In this document: positions 1-8,140 of the stretch, one piece after another
How the letters are laid out: each line of letters starts with the position of its first letter
How positions within the stretch are numbered: position 1 is the stretch's first letter
DNA from: JAGXLC01 sp041686375
GTDB taxonomy: Bacteria > Bacteroidota > Bacteroidia > Bacteroidales > UBA12077
NCBI GenBank assembly: GCA_041686375.1
Contig: JAWLEB010000035.1
Coordinates: 1 to 30,826 of the forward strand
Length of the DNA: 30,826 nucleotides
Direction: 5' to 3'
Notes under the pieces: model-generated
Seen by the model: only the letters and a program-made list of their open reading frames with translations
Told to the model about the DNA's origin: nothing
The model's database searches: none
Made by a program: the position numbers and the translations under genes

Positions 1-55
1 AAAATGCATATATTAAAATTTTAGCACCAATTTATAAAGAATAAAACGAACAGAT

Positions 56-89
56 AAAAAAAATGTAAGGATTAATTCTCCTTACATTT
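56..89 (-). terminator. Rho-independent terminator of rpoD
   Basis: A perfect 11-bp inverted repeat (61-71 with 79-89, arm AAATGTAAGGA) encloses a 7-nt loop. Read on the minus strand the stem runs into eight consecutive T (complement of the A run at 56-63). It lies about 65 bp past the rpoD stop, the expected place for that gene's terminator. A second hairpin (116-123 with 128-135) sits between the stop and this one and lacks a T tract. Confidence 0.75.
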
Positions 90-154
90 ACTATAGTGGG
101 TAAGTAAGTTAATTGTCATTGGAGATTTCCAATGATGAATACAAATGTTTTTCT

Positions 155-1015
155 CTATCCTAAATATTTCTTAAGCAGTTTATTTTTGGAAGAATGACGT
201 AATCTGCGAATGCCTTTTTCCTTGATTTGTCTCACTCGTTCTCTTGTCAAATTAAGTTTCTGACCAATTTCTTCAAGAGACATTTCCGAAACCCCTAAAC
301 CAAAGAAATACTTTATTACGGCTTTTTCTTTTTCAGGTAAAACACTCAAAGTTCTTTCAATTTCTCTGCTTAAAGATTCATTGAGCAGTGTACCATCAGC
401 TTCAGGTGCATCTGAATTTTCCATTACATCGAGTAAACTACCATCTTCATCGTCATCAAAGGGAGCATCCATAGATAATGGCTTACCTGAAAGTTGTAAA
501 GTCTTTTCCACCTTTTCTTTTGGCAGATCAACCATTTCCGCTAATTCTTCAGACGTCGGGGTTCTGTCATTTTCCTGCTCTAACTTGGAGTAAGCTTTGT
601 GCAGCTTATTTATTGAGCCAACCTTATTTAATGGTAAACGCACTACCCTTGACTGTTCAGCAATAGCTTGTAAAATGGATTGCCTGATCCACCATACTGC
701 ATAAGAGATAAACTTAAATCCTTTTGTCTCGTCAAATCTTTCTGCAGCTTTTATGAGTCCAAGGTTTCCTTCATTAATTAAATCCGGGAGACTAAGTCCC
801 TGAAATTGATATTGTTTAGCTACTGAAATTACAAAACGTAAATTTGCCCTCGTCAGCTTCTCGAGAGCTACTTTATCGCCCTTTTTAATTCTTTGTGCAA
901 GCTCTACCTCTTCATCGGGGGTTAATAAATCTTCCTTGCCCACTTCCTGCAAATACTTTTCCAGAGATGAACTGTCTCGGTTCGTAATAGATTTCGTTAT
1001 TTTTAATTGTCGCAT
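155..1015 (-). CDS. rpoD: Primary RNA polymerase sigma factor RpoD/SigA
   Basis: Encodes the housekeeping sigma-70 factor that directs RNA polymerase core enzyme to promoters. The 286-residue product has the usual order: region 1.2 (about 18-50), region 2 with the conserved NLRFVISVAKQY and FKFISYAVWWIRQSI stretches that bind core and melt the -10 element, region 3, and a region 4.2 helix-turn-helix near the C-terminus (SLEEIGQKLNLTRERVRQIK). It lacks region 1.1 and the non-conserved insert of proteobacterial RpoD; this short form is the usual primary sigma factor of Bacteroidota, which recognises TTTG / TAnnTTTG promoters such as those found elsewhere in this window. The gene is monocistronic with its own terminator downstream, and diverges from dprA. 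No perfect promoter was found in the 260 bp upstream, although several TTTG elements occur there. The start ATG is followed directly by MRQLKI, the common N-terminus of this family. Confidence 0.95.
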   Translation of the reverse strand: MRQLKITKSITNRDSSSLEKYLQEVGKEDLLTPDEEVELAQRIKKGDKVALEKLTRANLRFVISVAKQYQFQGLSLPDLINEGNLGLIKAAERFDETKGFKFISYAVWWIRQSILQAIAEQSRVVRLPLNKVGSINKLHKAYSKLEQENDRTPTSEELAEMVDLPKEKVEKTLQLSGKPLSMDAPFDDDEDGSLLDVMENSDAPEADGTLLNESLSREIERTLSVLPEKEKAVIKYFFGLGVSEMSLEEIGQKLNLTRERVRQIKEKGIRRLRHSSKNKLLKKYLG

Positions 1016-1206
1016 CTCAGCTTTCTGTTTTTTATTGGTTTTTAAAATGTTATGGTCTGTGTATACTAAATTGTTTTTTCAAAACGCAAAAGATTGAAGG
1101 AAATTTTACAAAGGTGCAAATTTTTTTAATAAATTTCCAGTCTTTTTTATCTCATTTTGAATTAGATAGCATATAGGAACATCAAACCTGAAAGGTCTGA
1201 CAGTTA

Positions 1207-1214
1207 TACGTTTG
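1207..1214 (+). promoter_or_regulatory. Candidate -7 element for dprA
   Basis: TACGTTTG is an exact match to the Bacteroidota TAnnTTTG -7 box. Transcription from it would start near 1221 and give a leader of about 57 nt to the ATG at 1278. No good -33 TTTG is seen at 18-22 bp upstream, so this is a partial promoter match. Confidence 0.3.
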
Positions 1215-1277
1215 CCTTGAAGTTTGGTTCTGTTTTCTGTTATGTATTTTCATTTATCTGACAAAAATCATTTTTTA

Positions 1278-2396
1278 ATGGGAAATTCAAACGACTTACT
1301 TCATCGTATTGCATTTAGCATGCTGCCTAACATAGGTCCAATTCTGGCAAAAAGGATTTTATCCTATACCGGGGATGTCGATGCAGTGTTTAAAGAATCC
1401 AAAAGAAACTTAATAAAAATACCCAATTTAGGGGAACACACGGTAAAAAACATCCAGTCAGGAGAACTCTTTAAAAGGGCTGAAGAGGAAATTCGTTTCG
1501 CAGAGAAGTATAATATAAATATCCTCTTCTATACAGATAATAATTACCCTAAGCGTTTAAAAAATTGTGAAGATGCGCCGGTGTTACTATACTCCAAAGG
1601 GAATGTTGACTATAACCAAGTTAAAATTTTAAGCATAGTCGGCACGAGGCATGCAAGTGACCGAGGAATTGAAAACTGCGAAAAACTCATAAGAGACCTG
1701 AGCAGTAATGACAAAAACATTCTTATTATAAGCGGATTAGCCTATGGGATAGATATATGCGCGCATAAATCTTCGGTGAATGCGGGAATACAAACAGTAG
1801 CAGTTTTGGCACATGGCTTACATACAATCTACCCTTCACTTCATAGAAATGTAGCAGAGAAAATGGTCCAAAACGGATCACTTCTGACAGAATTCCCCAG
1901 TTATTCTAAAGTCGCATCATACAATTTCGTAAGTCGGAATCGCATTATAGCAGGACTCGCAGATGCAACTGTAGTAGTTGAATCAGCCCATAAAGGCGGA
2001 GCTCTGATAACAGCAGATATTGCAAATTCTTATAACCGTGATGTCTTTGCTTTTCCTGGCCGGGTTAATGACATCCATTCCCAGGGATGCAACCATTTAA
2101 TAAAAACCAATAAAGCTGCGCTAATAGAAAATGCGCAGGATCTGGAATATGTACTAGGGTGGGAGGTTAATAAAACCAAACAAAAAGTAATACAGAGAAA
2201 GCTTTTTAATGAATTAACAGATAAAGAAAAACAAATTGTAAAAATACTAAACCATAAAGATGCGGTTCCAATTGATGAGATCAGTACACGTGCAGGTATG
2301 CCCACCAGCCAGGTATCCCCTGTTCTTCTGGACCTTGAATTTAAAGGTTTGGTCAAAACCCTTCCCGGAAAGCGTTATAAAATTTTTTCTCCATAA
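1278..2396 (+). CDS. dprA: DNA-processing protein DprA (Smf)
   Basis: DprA binds incoming single-stranded DNA during natural transformation and loads RecA on it; it is also kept in many genomes not known to be competent. The 372-residue product shows an N-terminal helix-hairpin-helix/SAM-like region (MLPNIGPILAKRIL), a central Rossmann-like DprA domain with SIVGTRHAS, ISGLAYGIDICAHK, LAHGLHTIYP and NRIIAGLADATVVVES, and a C-terminal winged-helix domain (DAVPIDEISTRAGMP onward). The frame is open back to a TTG at 1224, but ATG 1278 is chosen because family members usually begin a few residues before the LLHRIA-like segment and because a -7 box at 1207-1214 would place the transcript start only a few bases before the TTG. 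An intermediate ATG at 1242 cannot be excluded. Confidence 0.93.
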   Translation: MGNSNDLLHRIAFSMLPNIGPILAKRILSYTGDVDAVFKESKRNLIKIPNLGEHTVKNIQSGELFKRAEEEIRFAEKYNINILFYTDNNYPKRLKNCEDAPVLLYSKGNVDYNQVKILSIVGTRHASDRGIENCEKLIRDLSSNDKNILIISGLAYGIDICAHKSSVNAGIQTVAVLAHGLHTIYPSLHRNVAEKMVQNGSLLTEFPSYSKVASYNFVSRNRIIAGLADATVVVESAHKGGALITADIANSYNRDVFAFPGRVNDIHSQGCNHLIKTNKAALIENAQDLEYVLGWEVNKTKQKVIQRKLFNELTDKEKQIVKILNHKDAVPIDEISTRAGMPTSQVSPVLLDLEFKGLVKTLPGKRYKIFSP

Positions 2397-2528
2397 CAAT
2401 GATTTAAATCAAACATGTTGTATAACACAAAAGAAATGTTCGCACTTTAACTCATTCTCTAACAAGCGAAAAAACTAATTCACAATGTTTTAAAAGCAGT
2501 CAGGCATCGCTTTTACATTTCAAAATAT

Positions 2529-2558
2529 TTTGTCAAAAAAATATTTTCCCTAAGTTTG
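2529..2558 (+). promoter_or_regulatory. Bacteroidota-type promoter of gdhA
   Basis: TTTG at 2529-2532 and TAAGTTTG at 2551-2558, separated by 18 bp, match the -33 TTTG and -7 TAnnTTTG consensus exactly. Expected transcription start is near 2565, about 43 nt before the ATG at 2608 and only about 4 nt before the alternative GTG at 2569. Confidence 0.6.
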
Positions 2559-2607
2559 TTTAGCATATGTGAATAAAAAAATCTTTAACCCCAAAAATTC
2601 AACTAAC

Positions 2608-3945
2608 ATGGATCCAAGAGTAGAACAATTCATGGCGCAAATTACTGCAAAAAATCCTAATGAAGGCGAATTTCATCAGGCTGTGCAGGAAGTAGCCGAA
2701 TCCTTAGTTCCCTTCATTGAAGAAAACCCAAAGTACAAACATGCTAAAATTCTTGACAGAATAGCAGAACCGGAGCGTGTAATTTTATTCCGCATACCAT
2801 GGTTGGACGACAAAGGCGAAATACAGATTAACAAAGGATTTCGCATCGAAATGAACAGTGCTATCGGACCATATAAGGGAGGCCTGAGATTTCACCCCAC
2901 AGTAAATCTGAGTATCCTGAAATTTTTAGCCTTTGAGCAGGTTTTTAAAAACAGCCTGACAACTCTTCCCTTAGGTGGAGGAAAAGGAGGTTCAGACTTT
3001 GATCCAAAAGGAAAATCTGACAATGAAGTTATGCGGTTTTGTCAAAGTTTCATGACAGAACTTTACCGTCACATCGGGCCCAATACAGATGTCCCTGCAG
3101 GAGACATTGGAGTTGGAGGTAGAGAGATTGGTTTCCTCTTCGGGCAGTACAAAAGATTAAAAAACGAATTTACAGGCATTTTTACTGGTAAAGGTATCCA
3201 TTACGGCGGAAGCTTAATCCGTCCGGAAGCAACTGGTTACGGTGCCGTATACTTTGCAGAGGAAATGCTTAAAACAAGAGGCGAAAGTCTCAAAGGCAAA
3301 ACTGTAACTATATCTGGATCCGGAAATGTAGCCCAGTTTGCTACTGAGAAGATTAATGAAATGGGAGGAAAGGTTATCACCTTATCAGATTCATCAGGAT
3401 TTATACATGATCCGAAGGGAATTGACAAAGAAAAGCTTGAATATGTGATGGAGCTTAAAAACATTAAACGCGGAAGAATTCAAGAATACGCAGAAAAATT
3501 TGGAGTAGAATACTACGAAGGGGAACGCCCCTGGAGCATAAAATGTGATATAGCTTTACCATCGGCAACACAGAATGAAATAAATAAAGATGACGCCAAA
3601 AAGCTTGTTGACAATGGATGTTTTGTAATATCAGAAGGAGCAAACATGCCATGCACACCTGACGCAGTAGATATTTTTCTCAATAAACAAATTTTATATG
3701 GCCCCGGAAAAGCAGCAAATGCAGGAGGCGTTGCGGTTTCCGGCTTGGAAATGACTCAAAACTCCATGAGGCTACCCTGGACACGGGAAGAAGTTGACAA
3801 ACGACTACAACAAATCATGGTTAGTATACATGCAACCTGTCAAAAGTATGGTCAGGATGGTGACTTTATTAATTACGTAAAAGGAGCAAACATCGGAGGT
3901 TTTGTGAAAGTTGCCGAAGCCATGCTCTCACAGGGTGCGGTATAA
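2608..3945 (+). CDS. gdhA: Glutamate dehydrogenase (probably NADP-dependent)
   Basis: Catalyses reversible amination of 2-oxoglutarate to glutamate, a main ammonium-assimilation step in Bacteroidota. The 445-residue product has the hexameric small-subunit GDH layout: substrate domain with PYKGGLRFHP and LPLGGGKGGSDFDPKG (catalytic lysine at about 126), catalytic aspartate in PAGDIGVGGREIG (about 166), then a Rossmann NAD(P) domain with TVTISGSGNVAQFA, and the C-terminal GPGKAANAGGVAVSGLEM segment. Length agrees with the 445-450 residue bacterial form. The frame extends upstream to a GTG at 2569, but ATG 2608 gives the usual family N-terminus and fits the promoter at 2529-2558. NADP preference is inferred from similarity to the biosynthetic GdhA type and not from a residue test. 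A strong hairpin terminator follows, so the gene is probably monocistronic. Confidence 0.95.
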   Translation: MDPRVEQFMAQITAKNPNEGEFHQAVQEVAESLVPFIEENPKYKHAKILDRIAEPERVILFRIPWLDDKGEIQINKGFRIEMNSAIGPYKGGLRFHPTVNLSILKFLAFEQVFKNSLTTLPLGGGKGGSDFDPKGKSDNEVMRFCQSFMTELYRHIGPNTDVPAGDIGVGGREIGFLFGQYKRLKNEFTGIFTGKGIHYGGSLIRPEATGYGAVYFAEEMLKTRGESLKGKTVTISGSGNVAQFATEKINEMGGKVITLSDSSGFIHDPKGIDKEKLEYVMELKNIKRGRIQEYAEKFGVEYYEGERPWSIKCDIALPSATQNEINKDDAKKLVDNGCFVISEGANMPCTPDAVDIFLNKQILYGPGKAANAGGVAVSGLEMTQNSMRLPWTREEVDKRLQQIMVSIHATCQKYGQDGDFINYVKGANIGGFVKVAEAMLSQGAV

Positions 3946-3972
3946 GTATAATATGTCATAAAATATCATAAC

Positions 3973-4005
3973 AAAAAAGGAGGGTTTTTAACTCTCCTTT
4001 TTTTT
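3973..4005 (+). terminator. Rho-independent terminator after gdhA
   Basis: A long hairpin has its outer arms at 3973-3982 (AAAAAAGGAG) and 3994-4003 (CTCCTTTTTT). The pairing continues inward as GGTT/AACT with one G-T wobble and leaves a TTT loop at 3987-3989. It ends in a run of eight T (3998-4005). The A tract on the left arm would let it act on both strands. It lies 28 bp past the gdhA stop. Confidence 0.85.
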
Positions 4006-4057
4006 ATATCATGTTTTTTTTTCAAGTTTGCGCTATATAAAATTAATAAAATAAGAC

Positions 4058-4822
4058 ATGGAATTTATTGATACACATGCACATCTGTATCTTGATAATT
4101 TCAAAGACGATATTCAGGATGTGTGCCAGCGAGCAAAGCAAAATAACATAAGCCGCATTTATCTTCCAAATATCGATACAGAGACAATTTCTCAAATGCT
4201 TGCACTGGAAACCAAGTTTCCCGATCTTCTTTATCCTATGATGGGGTTACATCCTTCCTCCGTCAGAGACAACTATGAAAAAGAACTTGAAAAAATTGAA
4301 GAATATCTTCAAGGCAGGACATTTTCAGCTATTGGAGAAACAGGGATGGATTTATACTGGGATCAATCGTATAAAAAAGAACAAAAAAATGCTTTTGAAA
4401 AGCAACTCAACTGGGCCAAAGAACTAAACCTCCCCCTGGTTATCCATTCCAGAGAAGCATTTGATGAAATTTTCAGAATTATAACACACAATAATGACAA
4501 TAAGCTAAAAGGAATTTTCCATAGTTTCTCAGGGAGTTATGAGCAAGCTGAACATATTATAAATTTAGGATTTAAAATAGGGATTAATGGAATTGTAACA
4601 TTCAAAAATTCAGGACTGGCTGATGTAGTAAAAAAAATTGACATAAAACATTTGGTTATAGAAACGGATTCACCATTTCTGGCGCCCGTCCCCAAGCGGG
4701 GAAAACGAAACGAAAGTAGTTACATACCCTATATTGCTAAAAAGATTGCTGAAATTAAAAATATAAGTATAGAAGATGTAGCTAAAATCACTACTATTAA
4801 TGCGTTAAATTTATTTAAATAG
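4058..4822 (+). CDS. tatD: TatD-family metal-dependent deoxyribonuclease
   Basis: A TIM-barrel metallo-hydrolase of the TatD family, whose characterised members have 3'-5' exonuclease activity on DNA. The 254-residue length is normal. The metal-binding signature is complete: THAH with His7 and His9, the glutamate in AIGETGMD (Glu94), histidines in VIHSRE and GIFHSFSG, and the aspartate in ETDSPFLAPVPKRGKRNES. The Glu motif reads GETGMDLYWD where many members have GEIGLDYYWD, a mild variation. It stands alone, 112 bp after gdhA with a terminator between, and 114 bp before ansA. A weak -7-like box (CAAGTTTG, 4023-4030) precedes it. The exact biological substrate is not visible from the sequence. 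Confidence 0.93.
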   Translation: MEFIDTHAHLYLDNFKDDIQDVCQRAKQNNISRIYLPNIDTETISQMLALETKFPDLLYPMMGLHPSSVRDNYEKELEKIEEYLQGRTFSAIGETGMDLYWDQSYKKEQKNAFEKQLNWAKELNLPLVIHSREAFDEIFRIITHNNDNKLKGIFHSFSGSYEQAEHIINLGFKIGINGIVTFKNSGLADVVKKIDIKHLVIETDSPFLAPVPKRGKRNESSYIPYIAKKIAEIKNISIEDVAKITTINALNLFK

Positions 4823-4936
4823 GTTAAATATATTTAAAAAATCAGGTGAACCAGGCCATTGAAAATTAAAAACCTTTAAAAAAGATGAATTCTGGGGGCA
4901 GGAATAATACAGACAGGTAATTAAAATATATACTAA

Positions 4937-5974
4937 ATGAACAAAGCCACAGACACAGCAATATTATTAATATATACAGGTGGAACTATAGGGATGGTAA
5001 GAAATCCGGAATCAGGAACGCTTTATCCTTTTGACTTCTCACAAATCCATAATCAGGTTCCGGAACTCAGAGGATTTGGATATAAAATAGACACGGTAAC
5101 CTTTTCGCCATTAATTGATTCATCGGATGTAACGCCTGAATTTTGGATTAAACTGGCTGAAATCATACAGGCAAACTACGAAAATTACGATGGATTTATT
5201 ATTCTTCATGGCACAGACACAATGGCCTATACAGCATCAGCTCTTAGCTTTATTCTTAAAAACCTTCAAAAACCAGTAATTCTCACTGGTTCGCAACTAC
5301 CTATAGGAACCCTCAGAACCGACGGAAAAGAAAATCTTATCACCGCAATAGAGATAGCAGCAGCCAAAAAAGACAAGCAACCCCTGGTTCCTGAGGTAGC
5401 GTTATACTTTGAAAATTGTCTGTACCGCGGCAACCGAACAACAAAAGTAAGCTCAGAACATTTCAATGCTTTTGCGTCTCCCAATTATCCGAAATTAGCC
5501 GAAATTGGCATCAATATAAAATATAATTTTGGGGCTATACGTTATCCTACCAATTATAAAAAACTGGCAATATATAAGCAAATTGAACACAATGTGGGAG
5601 TTATGAAGATATACCCCGGATTAAAAAAAGAAACAGCAGAGTCATTGATGTTTTCAAAAGATTTGAAAGCAATCATCATGGAAACATACGGAGCAGGGAA
5701 CGCCCCACAAAACCAATGGCTTCTAAAATTAATAAAAGATGCTGTAAAACAGAATATAATTATTTTAAATGTAACACAATGTATGGAAGGTCAGGTAGAT
5801 ATGAATAAATACGAGAATGGCAAACAACTTTTGGATGCAGGAGTGATAAGCGGCTATGACATAACTTTTGAAGCTGCCATCACCAAACTGATGTTTCTGT
5901 TGGGCAACTTTCCTGATTATAAAGAAGTTAGAGAACTATTGACAAAATCAATCAGGGGAGAAATTATAATATAA
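4937..5974 (+). CDS. ansA: Type I L-asparaginase
   Basis: Hydrolyses L-asparagine to aspartate and ammonia. The 345-residue protein has no signal peptide, as expected for the cytoplasmic type I enzyme. The first catalytic threonine lies in LLIYTGGTIG (Thr14), and the second triad is seen as ILHGTDTMAYTASALSF (Thr-Asp pair) with the lysine in RTDGKENLITA. The C-terminal region has METYGAGNAP and the NVTQCMEGQVD stretch typical of this family. The ORF begins MNKATDTAILLIY at ATG 4937; no in-frame alternative is needed. It precedes a tRNA gene on the same strand with no clear terminator between the two. Confidence 0.93.
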   Translation: MNKATDTAILLIYTGGTIGMVRNPESGTLYPFDFSQIHNQVPELRGFGYKIDTVTFSPLIDSSDVTPEFWIKLAEIIQANYENYDGFIILHGTDTMAYTASALSFILKNLQKPVILTGSQLPIGTLRTDGKENLITAIEIAAAKKDKQPLVPEVALYFENCLYRGNRTTKVSSEHFNAFASPNYPKLAEIGINIKYNFGAIRYPTNYKKLAIYKQIEHNVGVMKIYPGLKKETAESLMFSKDLKAIIMETYGAGNAPQNQWLLKLIKDAVKQNIIILNVTQCMEGQVDMNKYENGKQLLDAGVISGYDITFEAAITKLMFLLGNFPDYKEVRELLTKSIRGEIII

Positions 5975-6034
5975 TATTCTTTGAATAATATTTTTTTTGT
6001 AATTTGTGCCGCAAAAAAATATGCAAAATATCAT

Positions 6035-6125
6035 GGAGAAATGGCCGAGTGGTCGAAGGCGCACGCCTGGAAAGCGTGTTGACGCCACAAGCGTCACGAG
6101 GGTTCGAATCCCTCTTTCTCCGCCA
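6035..6125 (+). tRNA. tRNA-Ser (anticodon GGA), CCA encoded
   Basis: A complete class II tRNA. The acceptor stem GGAGAAA (6035-6041) pairs with TTTCTCC (6115-6121), followed by discriminator G and an encoded CCA (6123-6125). The anticodon loop CTGGAAA (6067-6073) gives anticodon GGA at 6069-6071, reading UCC/UCU serine codons. The long variable arm (TGACGC/GCGTCA) is typical of serine tRNAs, and the T arm is GAGGG TTCGAAT CCCTC. A -7-like TAATTTG at 6000-6006 with TTTG at 5980-5983 could serve as its promoter. Confidence 0.97.
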
Positions 6126-6193
6126 ATTTTCATTTCGTAATATAATTTTAGTATTTTTATAATCCATTAATTAATCAAAACAGAAGACAAACC

Positions 6194-7021
6194 ATGAAAA
6201 GATTATTCACAACTATCGCAGTTATCGGACTATTAATCTTTGGAACTACGTCATTTACAGTGGCTCAAGAAGATGAACAAGAAGTCGACACAACTTTACA
6301 AGAAGAGATGCAAGACACTGCTCAAGCTGGAGCAGACACAGCAGAGGCAGATGCTGAAGATCCATTTGAAGGTGAAACCGGAGAAGGAGAACCATTGCAT
6401 AAGCAAGTTAAGCAGAAGTTCATAGAAGGTGGACCTGCTTTCATGGGTATTGTTCTCTTGGCTCTAATTTTCGGTTTAGCTGTCTCTATTGAAAGGATTA
6501 TTTATCTGAACCTTTCTACAACCAACACCGACAAACTTCTCAAGAATGTAGAAAATGCTCTGGATGAAGATGGTATCGAAGCAGCAAAAGAAGTTTGCAG
6601 AAAGACCAGAGGTCCGGTTGCTTCTATCTTTTATCAAGGACTTGACCGGGCAGAAGAAGGGGTTGACGTTGCAGAAAAATCAGTAATATCCTATGGTAGT
6701 GTACAAGCTGGTCTATTAGAACAGGGATTAACCTGGGTAGGACTGTTTATTGCTATCGCTCCTATGTTAGGATTTATGGGTACAGTTATTGGTATGATCG
6801 ACGCTTTCGATAATATCGAAGCTGCCGGTGATATTCAACCATCCCTTGTTGCCGGAGGTATTAAAGTAGCATTGATTACCACTGTTTCCGGTCTTATTGT
6901 AGCTGTAATTCTCCAATTATTTTACAACTATATTGTATCAAAAATTGACAGCATTGTGAATTCCATGGAAGATGCGTCAATTGCTCTAATTGACTTGATT
7001 TACAAATACAATAAGAAGTAA
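6194..7021 (+). CDS. exbB: ExbB/TolQ/MotA-family proton channel protein with N-terminal signal sequence
   Basis: The channel-forming inner-membrane subunit that, with ExbD, uses the proton gradient to energise TonB- or Tol-type machinery. Residues 1-25 form a cleavable-looking signal sequence ending VAQ, followed by a very acidic, low-complexity segment (about 26-62) and then the MotA/TolQ/ExbB core: a transmembrane helix near 75-95 (FMGIVLLALIFGLAVSIERI), a cytoplasmic region, and two helices near 170-195 (APMLGFMGTVIGMIDAF) and 215-240. The 275-residue length with signal peptide and acidic linker is the common Bacteroidota layout and longer than E. coli ExbB. It is followed 26 bp later by a membrane protein and then by two exbD genes, so the product is the channel of this cassette. 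Whether the partner is TonB, Tol or the gliding/type IX motor cannot be decided here. Confidence 0.92.
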   Translation: MKRLFTTIAVIGLLIFGTTSFTVAQEDEQEVDTTLQEEMQDTAQAGADTAEADAEDPFEGETGEGEPLHKQVKQKFIEGGPAFMGIVLLALIFGLAVSIERIIYLNLSTTNTDKLLKNVENALDEDGIEAAKEVCRKTRGPVASIFYQGLDRAEEGVDVAEKSVISYGSVQAGLLEQGLTWVGLFIAIAPMLGFMGTVIGMIDAFDNIEAAGDIQPSLVAGGIKVALITTVSGLIVAVILQLFYNYIVSKIDSIVNSMEDASIALIDLIYKYNKK

Positions 7022-7047
7022 ACATCATTAAAATTGGAATTGAAATT

Positions 7048-7482
7048 ATGAAGAAATTTATCAGAATATTAGGTTTAGCGCTTCTGGCAATATCGGCAGT
7101 CTTGGCAGTCCTATTTTATGCAGGCCCGGAAACCACTGGTGCAGCAGGAGAATATCCTGTATACACCCAGCAAATTTTAGTCTGGGCGGCCATACTAGCT
7201 GGTATCGCTGGCTTATCAGCATTGGGGTTCCAACTTGTCAACATGATTATACACCCCAAGAAAGCGCGAGGGAGCTTAGTGGGCATAGTAATTTTGGCGA
7301 TTCTAGTTCTTATAGGCTATGGCTTAGCCTCTTCAGATCCTTTAACATTCGCCAAAGCAAACCCGAATAACGTGCCTCAAACATTAAAGCAAGTAGGAAC
7401 AGGGCTGATAACAATGTATATTTTACTGGGTTTAGGTATTTTATCAATAATTTTTACCGAACTATCGAAAACTTTTAAATAA
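7048..7482 (+). CDS. Four-helix membrane protein of unknown function in the exb cassette
   Basis: A 144-residue hydrophobic protein with four predicted transmembrane segments (about 3-25, 41-67, 75-94 and 119-139) and no recognisable catalytic motif. It is placed 26 bp after exbB and 71 bp before the first exbD, all on the same strand, so it is probably co-transcribed with them. Its fixed position between the channel and the ExbD subunits suggests that it assembles with or modulates the motor; this is inference from context only. I do not recognise a named family from the sequence. Confidence 0.8.
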   Translation: MKKFIRILGLALLAISAVLAVLFYAGPETTGAAGEYPVYTQQILVWAAILAGIAGLSALGFQLVNMIIHPKKARGSLVGIVILAILVLIGYGLASSDPLTFAKANPNNVPQTLKQVGTGLITMYILLGLGILSIIFTELSKTFK

Positions 7483-7494
7483 TAAAATATTTTA

Positions 7495-7529
7495 TGCCGG
7501 ACATCCGTTCCATTAATGGATGTCTGGCA
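7495..7529 (+). other. Intercistronic hairpin before exbD
   Basis: TGCCGGACATCC (7495-7506) pairs with GGATGTCTGGCA (7518-7529) over 12 bp with a single G-T wobble; loop of 11 nt. It is followed by TTCTTAAG, not a T run, so it is a poor terminator. It could be an mRNA-stabilising or processing element that sets different levels of ExbB and ExbD. Confidence 0.55.
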
Positions 7530-7553
7530 TTCTTAAGATAAAAAGGAAAAGAT

Positions 7554-8138
7554 ATGGCAAGAAAAAAAGTTCCTGAAATAAATGGAGGCCCAATGGCTGA
7601 CATTGCTTTCTTGCTCCTTATTTTCTTCCTTGTTGCAACGACAATGGATGTTGATACGGGCATTACAAGAAAAATGCCCCCTTTACCTGAAGATCAGGAG
7701 CAACAAGATGATGAAAAAAGGATCAAAGAACGTAATATATTTACGGTATTAATAAATTCTAATGACAGGCTACTGGTGGAAGGAGAACCTATGCAAATTC
7801 AAAACCTTCGGGACGCAGCCAAGGAATTTATCGCTAATCCTCAAGACAAGAGCGATCTTCCGGAGAAGGAGGTCAAAGATATCCCTCATTTTGGTGAAAG
7901 GGAGGTACCCAAAAATGCAGTCATTTCACTAAAAAACGACAGGGAGACATCATATAAAATGTACATAAAGGTACAAAACGAATTGGTTGCGGCATACAAA
8001 GAACTTCGTAATGAGTTAGCCAATCAAGAATTTGGTGAAGATTATGAAGACCTGGATAAAGATAAAGAAGATGCTATTCGTGAAATTTATCCACAGGTAA
8101 TATCTGAAGCAGAACCCGTAAACGTAGGAGGAAATTAG
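7554..8138 (+). CDS. exbD: ExbD/TolR-family biopolymer transport protein (first copy)
   Basis: ExbD-family proteins carry one N-terminal transmembrane helix with an essential aspartate that works in proton conduction, and a periplasmic domain. Here the helix is GGPMADIAFLLLIFFLVATT with Asp16 in the expected position. The periplasmic part (about 40-194) is longer than in E. coli ExbD (141 residues) and contains a highly charged insertion (roughly 80-115 and 140-175), as often seen in Bacteroidota paralogues. It lies 2 bp upstream of a second exbD, so the two are surely translated from one message, and the channel may contain an ExbD heterodimer. Confidence 0.9.
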   Translation: MARKKVPEINGGPMADIAFLLLIFFLVATTMDVDTGITRKMPPLPEDQEQQDDEKRIKERNIFTVLINSNDRLLVEGEPMQIQNLRDAAKEFIANPQDKSDLPEKEVKDIPHFGEREVPKNAVISLKNDRETSYKMYIKVQNELVAAYKELRNELANQEFGEDYEDLDKDKEDAIREIYPQVISEAEPVNVGGN

Positions 8139-8140
8139 TT

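Noticed and set aside
2484..2519. Hairpin TAAAAGC/GCTTTTA after dprA as a terminator
   Set aside because: No clean T run follows and the outer pairing needs a bulge; too weak to list.
2569..2607. GTG at 2569 as the gdhA start (13 extra residues)
   Set aside because: The predicted transcript start from the exact promoter at 2529-2558 is only a few bases before it, and ATG 2608 gives the normal family length.
5948..6167. Open frames on the minus strand over the tRNA-Ser gene
   Set aside because: They are antisense readings of the tRNA, whose cloverleaf is complete.
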